The notes below the pieces were generated by a model that made no database searches, was not told where the DNA came from, and was given only the letters and a program-made list of their open reading frames with translations. DNA of 64,000 nucleotides, from NCBI RefSeq assembly GCF_030294945.1, contig NZ_AP018448.1, positions 744,001 to 808,000 on the forward strand, written 5' to 3'. Of this stretch, positions 35,750-45,242 are shown piece after piece (the first letter of the stretch is position 1; every line of letters begins with the position of its first letter). Both the position numbers and the translations under genes were made by a program. Source of the DNA: Streptomyces graminofaciens (lineage in GTDB: Bacteria > Actinomycetota > Actinomycetes > Streptomycetales > Streptomycetaceae).

Positions 35750-36310
35750 ACAGACCGTCGGCATCAGGGCAGGGTCGACCGCGCTCCCCAGCACGGAAAC
35801 GGAATAACTCATTCCTGAATTGGATCAGTGAACGTGGACAGTAGCTGCTGTGAATACGCCGTGAACAGGCCAAGCGAGAGTAAGGTTCCAGCCAGCACGG
35901 GTGATGTTGATCACGCGCGGCCTTCTCCCGGCGAATCAGCCACCGCCGGCCTCCCACCAGGGCAAACACCCCAAGACAACCCGGTCAGAAGAAGGAGGCC
36001 GCCGCGGTGTGAGCGAGCGCCGCCCGTGTGGGTGATGACAGCCGGGCGGTTCGGCGAGACGCTCAGCAGAAAGTCGAGAACACCACAGACCACTTCAGGG
36101 CCCGGTCGCGCTGCGCGGCCGGGCTCCCGCCGTGCGGCGGCGCGGCTGTACCGCAACAGCTGTGCCGCCCGGGCCGCCTGCTGGCCGTGCGGGAGTACGC
36201 CAGCAGGCGGCCAGTGTCCCGAAGGCGCAGGCTGAGAGGGTGGAGTGGCCGGTGAACGTCGCCCTCGCGCGGCCCGTGACGCAGCTGCCTAAGCTCCCCA
36301 GCCGCGTACG
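35750..36310. other. Intergenic upstream of the RHS gene
   Basis: About 560 bases without a convincing gene. The first ~150 are AT-richer and probably hold the RHS promoter on the minus strand, but I cannot fix -35/-10 boxes. A strong hairpin lies at 36172-36212. Confidence 0.45.
36172..36212. terminator. 14-bp perfect hairpin
   Basis: GGCCGCCTGCTGGC at 36172-36185 pairs with GCCAGCAGGCGGCC at 36199-36212. Terminator-like, although no coding gene ends immediately before it. Confidence 0.5.
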
Positions 36311-36311
36311 G

Positions 36312-36770
36312 ATGAACGTCCCCAGCTATGTCGAGGGAAGCGGCACGGCTGAGATCTTGGTTGAGATCGTCAGGCTGGCCGGAGATACTCGCACGATGAG
36401 TGGTAGCGCATCGCCTGGATCGGTCGAACGAGGTTGGGACGGGCCGTGGTACCGGGTTCGCGCGGACGCCTTCGAGGCATCGTTCCTGCCCAGCTCGGAC
36501 GAGGAGTTGGACTCGGTGTGCAACGTAGATGTCTTCGTGGACCTCAAAGACGGCTCCCGGTGGAGCGCGACTGTCTTCACGGTCGCCGAAGTCGAACGCT
36601 TGATGGAGACCTGGGCAGGAAGCGACGAGGCTCTCGGCGGGCGCTACTTCTGGGTTTCGGACGGCCTGATCATCCGGGATCCCGGCATCGACAACATGAC
36701 CGATGTGATTGCCGGACTGATCGAGACCGACGAGTTCTCCGGGATCTTCCAACGACTCGACAGCGAGTGA
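36312..36770 (+). CDS. Hypothetical protein, possible orphan immunity protein
   Basis: A 152-residue acidic protein from ATG 36312 (MNVPSYVEGSGTAEILVEIV), with WYRVRADAFEASFLPSSDEE, VDVFVDLKDGSRWSATVFTV and YFWVSDGLIIRDPGIDNM. Composition, size and position beside an RHS toxin resemble immunity proteins, but I recognise no named family and the orientation is opposite to the toxin. No clear ribosome site; an upstream start is possible. Confidence 0.6.
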   Translation: MNVPSYVEGSGTAEILVEIVRLAGDTRTMSGSASPGSVERGWDGPWYRVRADAFEASFLPSSDEELDSVCNVDVFVDLKDGSRWSATVFTVAEVERLMETWAGSDEALGGRYFWVSDGLIIRDPGIDNMTDVIAGLIETDEFSGIFQRLDSE

Positions 36771-36877
36771 CCACGCCCCCGGCCGCGATCGTCTGTCAGG
36801 CCACGTCTGCATCCCGCTCGATGGCCGTGAGGCGGTTCTTGAGCCGGTAGCTCGGTCCGTTGATGGAGATTACGTCG

Positions 36878-37107
36878 CATCAGCGCGGGGCCATTCGCGT
36901 CCCTTGGCCTTGTGGGCGGTGGAGACGGTGATCTGGGCGTGCGGCTCGGGGGCGAGGTGGGCGAGGGCCTTGACCCAAGGCCGGGTAGTTAGCGTATTTC
37001 CGCTGGTGGCAGGGGAGTTCGGTGTCGGGTAGGAACGCGGGCATCGGGGCCGCGTTGGTCAGGTAGTCCGCCAAGACTTCCGGCCGTTGAGGAGCCCCGT
37101 TGCCCAC
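36878..37107 (-). pseudogene. UvrD-type helicase, C-terminal scrap
   Basis: One minus frame gives AHLAPEPHAQITVSTAHKAK followed by GREWP, the conserved motif V region of UvrD/Rep-type helicases. The preceding stretch (RPEVLADYLTNAAPMPAF) is in another frame. Only about 75 residues remain. Confidence 0.6.
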
Positions 37108-37543
37108 GCGTCATTGTGTCCTGCCACCCGGTCTGGCGAGGGTCACCCGTGAGTTCATCGTGGCCGAGGGGCGGTTCGCGCCCGGTCATCTGGGCGAGTT
37201 GACGCAGGTCATACCGTTCGACCTCGTCGATGCCGTTCTGGATGAAACCCGTTGCGTGCAGCGCCGGTTACGGGATCTGCCCTCGCGGGTCGGGGTCTAC
37301 TTCCTTCTCGCGATGTGCCTGTTCCCGGAGGTCGGCTACCGGCTGGTCTGGCACAAGCTGACCGCAGCCCTTACGGGCGTCGGGATCGAGGTCGCGGAGC
37401 CAACTGCGAAAGCCTTACGTGACCTGCGCAGACGGCTCGGTGCAGAACCGATGAAGCGCGTGTTCGAGACCCTGGCCGGCCCGCTCGCCCAGCCGGTGAC
37501 TCCCGGAGTGCGGTTCGGGCCGTTCCGAATGGTCTCCTTCGAC
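37100..37543 (+). pseudogene. IS4-type transposase, N-terminal fragment
   Basis: The frame reads APGHLGELTQVIPFDLVDAV, then VQRRLRDLPSRVGVYFLLAM, RLVWHKLTAAL and KALRDLRRRLG, the IS4 transposase N-terminal domain (PF13006). It is cut at FDGA exactly where the IS6 element begins (37544). The rest is not found on the other side. Confidence 0.85.
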
Positions 37544-38405
37544 GGCGCTGTCACGTTGGTTAGCCGGGTGGGATGATCTTCTCTGGTTGATCGTGCTGGA
37601 GGGGGCTGTCCGTGGGGACCGTGTCGCCGTCGTACAAGGGGCACCGGTACCCGGTCGAGGTCATCTCCCACTGCGTGTGGCTGTACTTCCGCTTCCCGCT
37701 GTCGTTCCGCGAGGTCGAGGAGCTGATGCTCGAGCGCGGGATCGTCGTCTCGTACGAGACGGTGCGCCGCTGGTGCGCCAAGTTCGGGCAGCGGTACGCA
37801 GGCGCGCTGCGCCGCCGGCAGCTCCGGCCTGGTGACAAATGGCACCTGGACGAGGTCTTCATCAAGATCAATGGAGAACAGAAGTACCTGTGGCGGGCCG
37901 TCGACCAGGACGGCATCGTGCTGGACATCCTGGTGCAGAACCGGCGGGACAAGGCCGCGGCCAGGCGCTTCTTCCGCCGCCTGATGAAGAAGACGCACGC
38001 GGTGCCGCGGGTGATCGTCACCGACAAGCTCCGCTCCTACGGCGCCGCCCACCGCGAGGTCATGCCCTCCGTCGAGCACCGGCAGTCGAAGTACCTCAAC
38101 AACCGAGCCGAGAACAGCCACCCAGCCCACCGGACAGCGCGAACGGGCGATGAAGGGCTTCCGCTCAGTGGGCGGGGCCCAGCGGTTCCTGTCCGCGTTC
38201 AGCGGTATCTCGCCCCACTTCCGGCCCCGCCGACACCTGATGACCGCTGCCGCCCACCGAGCCGAGATGAGCATCCGCTTCGCAATCTGGGAGCAGATCA
38301 CCGGCGTCGCCGGCCTCGCCAACGCTGCCTGAGCACAGCCCGGAACCGAGCTGCACCACGCGCGACGCCATCAGACACCTACCCACCCAACAACGTGACA
38401 GCGCC
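37544..38405 (+). mobile_element. IS6-family element (862 bp)
   Basis: Inverted ends GGCGCTGTCACGTTG at 37544-37558 and its exact complement at 38391-38405 enclose an IS6-type DDE transposase. The 8-bp sequences outside (CCTTCGAC and CTCGATCG) differ, so there is no target duplication; both flanking genes are truncated at the element's edges. This is the mark of IS6-mediated adjacent deletion. Confidence 0.88.
37612..38332 (+). pseudogene. IS6 transposase, one-base insertion
   Basis: About 235 residues when repaired. SYKGHRYPVEVISHCVWLYF, then WHLDEVFIKINGEQKYLWRA (first Asp), VPRVIVTDKLRSYGAA (second Asp) and KYLNNRAENSH (Glu) are all present. An extra C near 38121 shifts the frame just after the Glu; the correct end AMKGFRSVGGAQRFLSAFSG continues in the next frame to 38332. 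Inactive unless this is a sequencing error. Confidence 0.88.
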
Positions 38406-39783
38406 CTCGATCGCCTTGCCCAGCAGAGGATCGACGGGCTTGGTGAACGAGGTGCCGGTCTTGTGGGTGGGGACGTCCAGCAGGCAGACGGCGTCTCGCG
38501 CCAGTACCTCGTCGGAGTCACCGGGGATGGGGAACCCCTCGTGCTGCCAGCGGACGCAGCCCACGCGAAGTCGCGCGATCTCGTCACTGCGCAGGCCACT
38601 GAACAGCCAGGTCAGGGATAGCACCCGGAGGAGCTCGAATGGGTAGCGCAGGCTGTTGAGTCTGGTGGGCAGATCATCGGGGCCGATGTTGAGGCCTGCC
38701 CACAGCAGTTTGGCCCAGATGTCGTCGGCTATCACCCGCGGGTCGGGGCCGAGCATCGCCGCGATGGTTCGGGGTGTCGACAGTGCGCGTACGGGGTCGA
38801 ACCGTCGGGGTATCCACTCCCATTCCTGCAGGTCGTGGAAGAAGGCGCGGGTCGCGGTGAGGTAGCCCGACTTGCTGTGCGGTGTGATCGGCTGGCCTGC
38901 CCGTTTCTCGTGACTGGCGACTCGTTGGACGTAGTCCCCGACGCGGAGCTTGTCCACCGCGGCGACCCAGGCCGCGCAGGTCTGGCGGGTCCACTGAGTC
39001 GGCTCCGTGATCTCTGGATGTTCGTCGGCGAGCCACCGTCCGATCTTCGACAGCAGGGAGCGGTGGTTGTCTCGGACCTTGCGCGACAACGTGCTGGTGG
39101 AGTGCCAGCGTTCGATCCATTCGGCCCACGACTGCGCGGTCCCCTCGATCGCGGGCATCCGCCCGCGATACGGAGTGGGCGGCAGGGAGCAGTGCCCGAG
39201 CGCGGCCACGGCGCGCTGGATCCCGTAGAGGGCGCCGATGTAACGATCCGGCAGGTCGGGGTGCTGACGGATCCGGTCGAATGCCGCGGTCGTCAGGTCT
39301 TCGAGCATCGGGCTGCGGTTGAGCAGGAGGGTCTGACACAGGACCGGGGAGATCCGTGGGTCGATGCCGGTCTCGACCTGATAGCCCCAGCCACGAAGCA
39401 CCTGTGCAACCTGCTGTTGCGCTTCGTCGACCGGACGCTTGCCGAACACTCGCCAGGCCAGCGGCAGCCTTCGGAAGCTGCCCAGGTGGTCGAACTCGGT
39501 GAAGCCACTGAGCAGGTAGGCATACGCGGTCAGATACGGGCGGGCGGTTCCCTCGGCCCATCCTGGGGCGTTCGCGGTGAACTGCCTGGCGCTGTTGCCG
39601 ATCAGCGCGAGCCAGTCCTCGGCCGACCAGGCCCAGACTGTCCGGTCGTGCTCGGCACAGCGCAGGAGAATCAGAGCGATGGCGTCGTCGACGCCGCGGC
39701 GGTAGCTGCCGTCATCCGGGCACCACAACGATGAGCGCACGTCGTCGAGCGGGCGAAGCAGCCGCCGGACGGTCTTCCACTAA
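38406..39783 (-). pseudogene. Tyrosine recombinase 2, body (C-terminus lost, 5' part split off by IS5)
   Basis: About 450 residues. The core-binding region contains LPSTPYRG-like and SAEWIERWHSTSTLSRKVRD-like helices. The catalytic domain begins LSLTWLFSGLRSDEIARLRV with the first catalytic Arg and continues to VPTHKTGTSFTKPVDPLLG, where the IS6 element cuts it before H-x-x-R and Tyr. Upstream it joins, across IS5 element 2, to the short frame at 40668-40850. This was the second gene of a recombinase pair as in Tn554-like or TnpA/TnpB integrase cassettes. Confidence 0.78.
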
Positions 39784-40668
39784 GAGGTCCTAACAAAGGC
39801 GTTGGACGTGTCGGTGGGTGATGAGACAGGTGGCGAGGCCGAGGAAGGCTTCATGGATGTCGTCGCGTCGTTCCCAGCGGATGCGCAGGCGACGGAAGCC
39901 GTGGAGCCAGGAGATGGTGCGCTCGACGACCCAGCGGAAGATGCCCAGGCCGGAGCCATGTGGCTGGCCCCGTTCGGCGATCGCGGGCCGGATGCCGCGT
40001 TTCCGCAGCAGTCGCCGGTACTTGTCGTGGTCGTAGCCGCGGTCCGCGAAGAGCATGTCCGGCCGTCTCCGCGGCCTCCCGACCGCGCCGGCCACGGGTG
40101 GAATCTTGTCCAGCAGCGGGATCAGCTGAGTGACGTCATTGCGATTGCCGCCGGTCAGCGACACCGCGAGCGGGATGCCCTGCCCGTCGACAAGGACGTG
40201 GTGCTTGCTGCCCGGCCGTGCGCGGTCGACCGGGCTGGGACCGCTTTTGGGCCCCGTCGGGCCGCCCGCACGTGGGAGGAGTCGATCACCGCCCTCGACC
40301 AGTCCAGCTGCTTCGCCGACCGCAGCTTCTTCAGCAGCACCAGGTGCAGCTTCTCCCACACACCGGCCTCGTTCCATGCGGCCAGGCGCCGCCAGCAGGT
40401 CATGCCCGAGCCGAAGCCCAGTTCCTGGGGCAGGTACTCCCACTGGATGCCCGTGTGCAGCACGAACAGGATCCCGCACAGGGCTTGTCGGTCCGGCACC
40501 CGCGGCCGGCCCGCCACCAGCTTCGGCCCCGGCTCGGGCAGTAACGGCTCGATGAGCGACCACAGTTCGTCCGACACGATCCACGGCCGCGACTGACGTT
40601 TCCCCACGACTAGACCAACGACCACCCAAGTCGAAAGTCACTTGATCAACAACTTCTGTTAGGACCTC
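39784..40668 (-). mobile_element. IS5-type element 2, clean insertion with TAA duplication
   Basis: Inverted ends GAGGTCCTAACA at 39784 and its complement ending at 40668 are flanked on both sides by TAA (39781-39783 and 40669-40671), the 3-bp duplication expected for the TNA-targeting IS5 subgroup. The transposase is full length. This is the freshest insertion in the window and splits recombinase 2. Confidence 0.9.
39790..40625 (-). CDS. IS5-type transposase made by -1 frameshifting
   Basis: Frame A (40625-40155) encodes SRPWIVSDELWSLIEPLLPE to DWSRAVIDSSHVRAARRGPK with the first Asp. Frame B supplies GPSPVDRARPGSKHHVLVDG, then DMLFADRGYDHDKYRRLLRK (second Asp) and FRWVVERTISWLHGFRRLRI (Glu). 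The frames overlap at C-CCA-AAA-G, a textbook -1 slippery heptamer, giving the fusion enzyme of about 275 residues. GTG 40607 is a likely start. No lesion seen; the element looks active. Confidence 0.88.
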
Positions 40669-40850
40669 TAAGGGGCCTGCGGATCGTGGCCGCCGGGGTA
40701 ACGGCGCAGGTCCGTTCCCAGGGACACAAGCGCCTCCCGTTCGTCGACGGTGAGTTCGTGACGCCGGTCGTAGCGGTCCGGCTCAACCGGCCACGGCCAG
40801 GACAGCAGCGTGTCTGTCGTTGAGGCGGAAACGGCGGTCAGTGCGATCAC
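40668..40850 (-). pseudogene. Tyrosine recombinase 2, N-terminal piece
   Basis: From GTG 40850 the frame reads VIALTAVSASTTDTLLSWPW, then LTVDEREALVSLGTDLRRYP to DPQAP and stop. GTGA overlaps the stop codon of recombinase 1, so the two were translationally coupled. Removing IS5 element 2 and one TAA leaves CCT-TAG-TGG-AAG-ACC in the same frame as the body at 38406-39783. An in-frame TAG therefore stood here before the insertion, or the two parts were always separate genes. Confidence 0.55.
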
Positions 40851-41917
40851 GGCGAGACCGCCTCCTTCGTGGGCGCGCCCAGACGGGCCAACATCTGCAC
40901 CCGCCAGCCGTGGATCTGCTCCATGCCGCGGTTGAGCTTGTCGGCCAGGTCCCGGCCCGAGAGGTGGATGTAGGTGAGCGTGGAGGCGGTGTGGCGGTGG
41001 CCGGCGAACGTGGCGATGGCATGCAGTTCCCAGCCCATCCGAGCCAGGTCGGTCAAGCACAGGTGTCTCGTGGTGTGTGTGGAGAACCGCGGGACATCAG
41101 CGGCCAGCGCGATCCGGCGGACCACCTTCGACCAGGTCCACAAGCTCAGCGGCTCGGCGTGATTGCGCCGGGATTCCGACAGGAACAGCGGTCCCCGTGC
41201 CCGGCTGATCCGGGCCCGGTGAGCGAGGTAGCCCGACAGCAGGACGCCGGTCGGCGCGGAGTACGGGACAACGCGCTCCAGCCGGTTCTTGGTCGTCTCC
41301 GCCCGTACTCGCAGGGTTCGGTGAGCCGGGTCCAAGTCGTCCGTACGCAGGGAGCACAGCTCCTCCCGGCGCAGTGCGGCGTCGTAGGCGAGCGCGAGCA
41401 TCACGCGGTTGCGGATCGGCTCCGCGGCGGCGACCGCGAGGACATCCATCCACTGCTGTTCGGTAGGTATCCAGGGCAGCTTCGTCAGCCTCGGCACGAG
41501 GCCACGCTCGTGCCCGCCGCGTCGGCGACCCGGCGTGTAGCGGCCACGGCCGACCGGGTTGGAGTCGCGCTGCCCGTCCTCCATGAGGAAGTCGTAGAAC
41601 AGCCGGACCGGCACCAGACGCTGCTGAATGGTGACGTTGGCAAGACCGTAGCCCGAGTCGATCGAGATCACGTTCGCACCCCGACGGCTCGGTCGTGAGG
41701 TCAACTCCCGTACGTAGACAGCGATATGGGCACGGTTCGCGGTCAGCGGGTCGACGTTCTCCCGCTCGCACATCTCCAGATACTCGGCCAGCCCTCGGGC
41801 ATAGGCATCGATGGTCCGGGGCGCCCGCCCCAGGTCGGTCCACACCTGCAGCCACCCGGCCGCCTGCTCATGCCGGCCGAGCACCGGCCACTTCTCCTCC
41901 AGCACCACCGTGCCCAA
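40847..41917 (-). CDS. Tyrosine recombinase / site-specific integrase 1
   Basis: A 356-residue integrase. The SAM-like core-binding domain (about 10-120) contains APRTIDAYARGLAEYLEMCE. The catalytic domain has R in AALRREELCSLRTDDL, the H-x-x-R box in STHTTRHLCLTDLARMG, a GHRH motif in IATFAGHRHTAS and the nucleophile Tyr in TLTYIHLS. All active-site residues are present. It is the first gene of a coupled recombinase pair whose second gene is broken, so the unit is probably not mobile now. Confidence 0.9.
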   Translation of the reverse strand: MGTVVLEEKWPVLGRHEQAAGWLQVWTDLGRAPRTIDAYARGLAEYLEMCERENVDPLTANRAHIAVYVRELTSRPSRRGANVISIDSGYGLANVTIQQRLVPVRLFYDFLMEDGQRDSNPVGRGRYTPGRRRGGHERGLVPRLTKLPWIPTEQQWMDVLAVAAAEPIRNRVMLALAYDAALRREELCSLRTDDLDPAHRTLRVRAETTKNRLERVVPYSAPTGVLLSGYLAHRARISRARGPLFLSESRRNHAEPLSLWTWSKVVRRIALAADVPRFSTHTTRHLCLTDLARMGWELHAIATFAGHRHTASTLTYIHLSGRDLADKLNRGMEQIHGWRVQMLARLGAPTKEAVSP

Positions 41918-41959
41918 CGCATCTCCTCAGTCCATGGGCGTACCGCAGGGAGATGATCT

Positions 41960-42174
41960 CCGCGGCGGTCAGATTGCACGTAACTGATAGGTGGGTGGTG
42001 GAACGGAGCAACTCGTGGACGATGCGGGCGAGGCGCAACGCGAGGGACTACGAGCGGCTGATGTCCCACGCAGAAGCCCACATTCAATGGGCCTTCATCA
42101 CCCTCATGTCCCGCCGCCTGGCCCGGCCCCGCCGCCAGACCGAGGCGGCGCTGGCCACCCTCGCAACCGCCTGA
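41960..42174 (+). pseudogene. IS5-type transposase, C-terminal fragment
   Basis: The frame reads VTDRWVVERSNSWTMRARRN, then ARDYERLMSHAEAHIQWAFI, the final part of an IS5-type transposase with the catalytic Glu in WVVER. Nothing upstream of it is left. Confidence 0.8.
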
Positions 42175-42830
42175 AGACCAGCGCGCTGCCGCTGTCGTTC
42201 GGAACGGCGACCATCGACGCCCAACCGAACGGCAAACGGGATCACCACAGCACTTCATGACGCCGTGACCTGCGGAAAGGAGATGTGAAACAGCTTCTGA
42301 GCCACCAGGGCGTCTGCGAGGACGTCGCCGCTCGCCCCTGCACCGTAGATCCACCGGCCACGCCCCCCGCACCGATATCGCGGATCCGTATGCCGACAGG
42401 CCTGGCCAGCCGGTACTCCCCCGCGCGCCGGCCGCCGACACCGCCCTGTCCGCATGGGCGCACACCGCGAGGCGAGACGGCCGCACGAGAGGCCGGCCGC
42501 TGCTCGCCACCAACGGCCACAGGGGAGCGAGAGCGCGGCACCGGACGTCGTCATCGTCGCCGCGGCGGTTGGTGCCGGTGGCTCTGTTCACGGGTACCAG
42601 CAGCAGTTGTTCACCAGTTTGAGCAGTGTGTGCGGTCGGCTGCGATTCGAACACTGCAGGAGTCTGGGCAGCGCGGAGGCAGCCGATTACGGCTGAGGGC
42701 CCCGGGTGCCGAGGCACTTCACACTGTTGGCGTCCGGCTGCCCAGACACCGTCGTCGAGTACGAGCCCGCTGGCTGTCCCTATGCGCCTCTTCCGCCTTG
42801 CCCGGCAGGGTGCCTATGAGCGTGGGAGGC
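42175..42830. other. 650-bp stretch without a recognised gene
   Basis: Several overlapping frames exist on both strands but none carries a family motif. Short coding-like pieces in different frames suggest a decayed gene, which I could not identify. Confidence 0.45.
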
Positions 42831-43796
42831 TTACTTGGATTCGACTCGTCCTACTGGGTCGGGGCCGGTCGTCAGTGCCTCGCAGGCGGTCTGCCACGTG
42901 GGGGCGCCGGGGTGGAGCTGGGTGTGGAGGTAGGCAGCGGTGAGCCAGGCGAGGGCAGAGACTCGCTCGGGGTTCTCGTCGGTTGTCTCGGCGGCGTCGT
43001 ATCCGGCGATCCCGCCGAGTCCGTGCTCCGCGTCGAACAGGGTGAGCAGGCTCTTGGGACCGCGGGCGAGGGTGTACGGGTCGGCGTGCCAGTCCGGCCC
43101 CATATCCGTGAAGTGCCGGGAATCGTCCTTGTCGCCGGCGACGACCAGCGCAGGTGCGGTCATGGTGGAGAAGTCGAGGGCCCCGATGATCGGCCACTGC
43201 TCGGCCATGGGCCCGTTGAGGACGTCGCCGCCCCTGCCGGGCGCGGCGAGCAGCACGCCTGCCTTGATCCGGGGCTCGACGAGGTGCACGACGTTCCCGG
43301 TGTCGGGGTCGGTGAGCCCGGCGCCCAGGAGGAGGGCGGCGGTGAAGCCGCCGAGCGAGTGTCCGACGATGGCGACCTTGGTGGGGTCGATCCGCCCCGC
43401 GAGCTGCGGCACGGTGCGCTCGATTACGTCGAGCCGGTCGAGGATGTGGGTCATGTCCTCGGCGCGGGAGCGCCAGAAGTCAGGTGCGCCGGGCGCGTCG
43501 GCGACCAGGTGGCTCAGTGTCCGGGAGGTGAGGTGGGTGGGCTGAACGACGGCGAATCCGTAAGCGGCCCAGAAGTTGGCAAGCGGCGCGTAGCCGTTGA
43601 GCGAGGAGAGGTTGTTCGAGGGGCCGTGACCGTGGGAGAGGAGGATGACGGGGAGGCCGGTTCCGGTCGCGGGTGCGGAGACGCGCACCTGGAGGTCCAC
43701 GGGACGTCCGGGCACGGAGAGGACTACGGGGCTGAAGGACAGGACCGGGACGGGAGTGCCCAAGGTGTCGGCGCTGGTGGCAGTGGATGTGCTCAC
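42831..43796 (-). CDS. Alpha/beta-hydrolase (chlorophyllase/PAF-AH-like)
   Basis: A 321-residue cytoplasmic hydrolase. LPVILLSHGHGPSNNLSSLN is the oxyanion strand, VAIVGHSLGGFTAALLLGAG the nucleophile elbow, ALVVAGDKDDSRHF the acid region and FDAEHGLGG the catalytic His. AAAGGGA precedes GTG 43796 at correct spacing, so I reject the longer frame. It is divergent from the TetR gene at 43965 across 168 bases that hold paired repeats; the regulator very likely controls it. Substrate unknown. Confidence 0.88.
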   Translation of the reverse strand: MSTSTATSADTLGTPVPVLSFSPVVLSVPGRPVDLQVRVSAPATGTGLPVILLSHGHGPSNNLSSLNGYAPLANFWAAYGFAVVQPTHLTSRTLSHLVADAPGAPDFWRSRAEDMTHILDRLDVIERTVPQLAGRIDPTKVAIVGHSLGGFTAALLLGAGLTDPDTGNVVHLVEPRIKAGVLLAAPGRGGDVLNGPMAEQWPIIGALDFSTMTAPALVVAGDKDDSRHFTDMGPDWHADPYTLARGPKSLLTLFDAEHGLGGIAGYDAAETTDENPERVSALAWLTAAYLHTQLHPGAPTWQTACEALTTGPDPVGRVESK

Positions 43797-43896
43797 GATG
43801 TGGATTCCCTTTCGGTGGCACCTGCCGTCCGCTGGTCTCCTGCGACCGGCGACGGACAAGGCGATCAGGAGCGTCCCGCTTCGGCTAACCTGAAGC

Positions 43897-43933
43897 GGAA
43901 CATCGCTCCATTTAGTATCCGGATCGATGCTCC
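43897..43933. promoter_or_regulatory. Two similar 13-bp sites, candidate TetR operator
   Basis: GGAACATCGCTCC at 43897-43909 and GGATCGATGCTCC at 43921-43933 lie 24 bases apart in the divergent promoter region, in an AT-richer stretch. Function is inferred from position. Confidence 0.45.
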
Positions 43934-43964
43934 GTTTTGTCAATCGGCTTGGAAGGACTACGTG

Positions 43965-44561
43965 ATGGCCACCGAGGGCCCTGCAGGGGAGTCACCGTCC
44001 CGAGGCAAGCGGGCCGACGCGCAACGCAACCGGCAGGCGGTGCTCGCTGCCGCCGCCGAGGTGTTCGTCACCTCCGGCGTCGACGCGCCGATCCGCCAGA
44101 TCGCGGCCCGGGCGAGCGTCGGGATGGCCACGATCTACCGCCACTTCCCGACCCGGGCGGATCTCGTCACCGCCGTCTACCGCCACCAGATCGAGGAATG
44201 CGCTGAGGCCGGCCCGACCCTGCTGGCCAGTGCCGACTCCCCGTTCAACGCGCTGCGCCAGTGGATCGACCTCTTCGTCGACTTCCTGGTCACCAAGCAC
44301 GGACTCGCCGACGCCCTGCAGTCCGACAGCGACCGCTTCGCCGCGCTGCACGCCTACTTCCTCGACCGCCTGCTGCCCGTCTGCGCCCAACTGCTCGACG
44401 CCGCGGTCGAGGCCGGCGACATCAAGCCCGGCACGCAGCCCTACGAGCTGATGCGCGGCATCGGCAACCTCTGCATCGGACGTGACAACGACCCCCGCTA
44501 CGACCCCCGACGCCTGATCGCTCTCCTCCTCCAGGGACTCCAGCGACCTCACGCGTCCTGA
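43965..44561 (+). CDS. TetR-family transcriptional regulator
   Basis: A 198-residue repressor. The HTH region reads AAAEVFVTSGVDAPIRQIAA, then VGMATIYRHFPTRADLVTAV. The C-terminal ligand domain contains RQWIDLFVDFLVTKHGLADA, typical of the group often found beside hydrolases or reductases. GGAAGGA precedes ATG 43965. Divergent from the hydrolase gene at 43796. Confidence 0.92.
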   Translation: MATEGPAGESPSRGKRADAQRNRQAVLAAAAEVFVTSGVDAPIRQIAARASVGMATIYRHFPTRADLVTAVYRHQIEECAEAGPTLLASADSPFNALRQWIDLFVDFLVTKHGLADALQSDSDRFAALHAYFLDRLLPVCAQLLDAAVEAGDIKPGTQPYELMRGIGNLCIGRDNDPRYDPRRLIALLLQGLQRPHAS

Positions 44562-44776
44562 TGCCTAACATCGCGACCTGGTCCCTTCGCAACTTCCACG
44601 CGATCTGAGCGGCCGCCTCTCAACAGCCGGAGACGCCGGCAGGCAGCAGTACCCCTGAGCTGGTGCTGTCGCTTCTCATGAATATCGAACACGGCATCAT
44701 CAGGACGCTGCTCAACGTCGTGAACATCCGCTGTCGTAACTCGTGAACAAAGCCAGTGCCGGTGTGTGGTGCGCGG

Positions 44777-45154
44777 CTATCGCATGTCGCTGGGCGAGTC
44801 GGTGATGTGTCCGTGGCGGCCGGTCTGCTGGTAGACATCGGCGCCCCGGGCGGTGACGGGTGATCCGCTGATGATTCCGCCATGGGTTGCGTTCTGCTTG
44901 ATGTCGGCCCCGCCGCGGCCTGTCGCTGCCGAGTTCTCGATCCGGCCGCCGCGGGATGCCCGGATGCGGTGGCGGGTGCGCCGGGAGGCGGCCTGGGTCA
45001 GCAAGGCCAGCCAGATGCCAGCGGCCGCGAGCACGGCCATGGCCATGGCCATGGTCCAGCTCCACCGGTCGGTGATCAGGTTGGTGACGACCCCGGTGGC
45101 GATGCCGACGAGCACGCCGCCTGCGGTGACGGCCTTCTGTGCCGCTGTGGCCAT
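44777..45154 (-). CDS. Small membrane protein with Gly-rich repeat tail
   Basis: A 125-residue protein. Two hydrophobic helices lie near the N-terminus (TAGGVLVGIATGVVTNLI and TMAMAMAVLAAAGIWLALLT). After an Arg-rich turn a C-terminal stretch of short Gly/Ser repeats follows (GGRIENSAAT, GGADIKQNAT, GGIISGSPVTA, HITDSPSD), which looks like a small beta-solenoid. I recall similar small proteins beside STAND/TPR genes in Streptomyces. It is divergent from the STAND gene at 45243 and may be a membrane partner or effector of it. Confidence 0.7.
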   Translation of the reverse strand: MATAAQKAVTAGGVLVGIATGVVTNLITDRWSWTMAMAMAVLAAAGIWLALLTQAASRRTRHRIRASRGGRIENSAATGRGGADIKQNATHGGIISGSPVTARGADVYQQTGRHGHITDSPSDMR

Positions 45155-45242
45155 GCGGGCTCCCTGCCGGCTCGGCGCCGAAGAAGTGTTCCCTTGACGG
45201 TAGTTGCAGTCGAACAGTTCGTCTCGCCCGAAAGGAGACGTT

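Noticed and set aside
42640..42680. TTCGAA-containing segment resembling a tRNA T-loop
   Set aside because: No matching T-stem, anticodon arm or acceptor stem could be built around it.
42285..43964. Long upstream extension of the TetR open frame at 43965
   Set aside because: It runs antisense through the hydrolase gene; a strong ribosome site at 43951-43957 and the HTH position fix the start at 43965.
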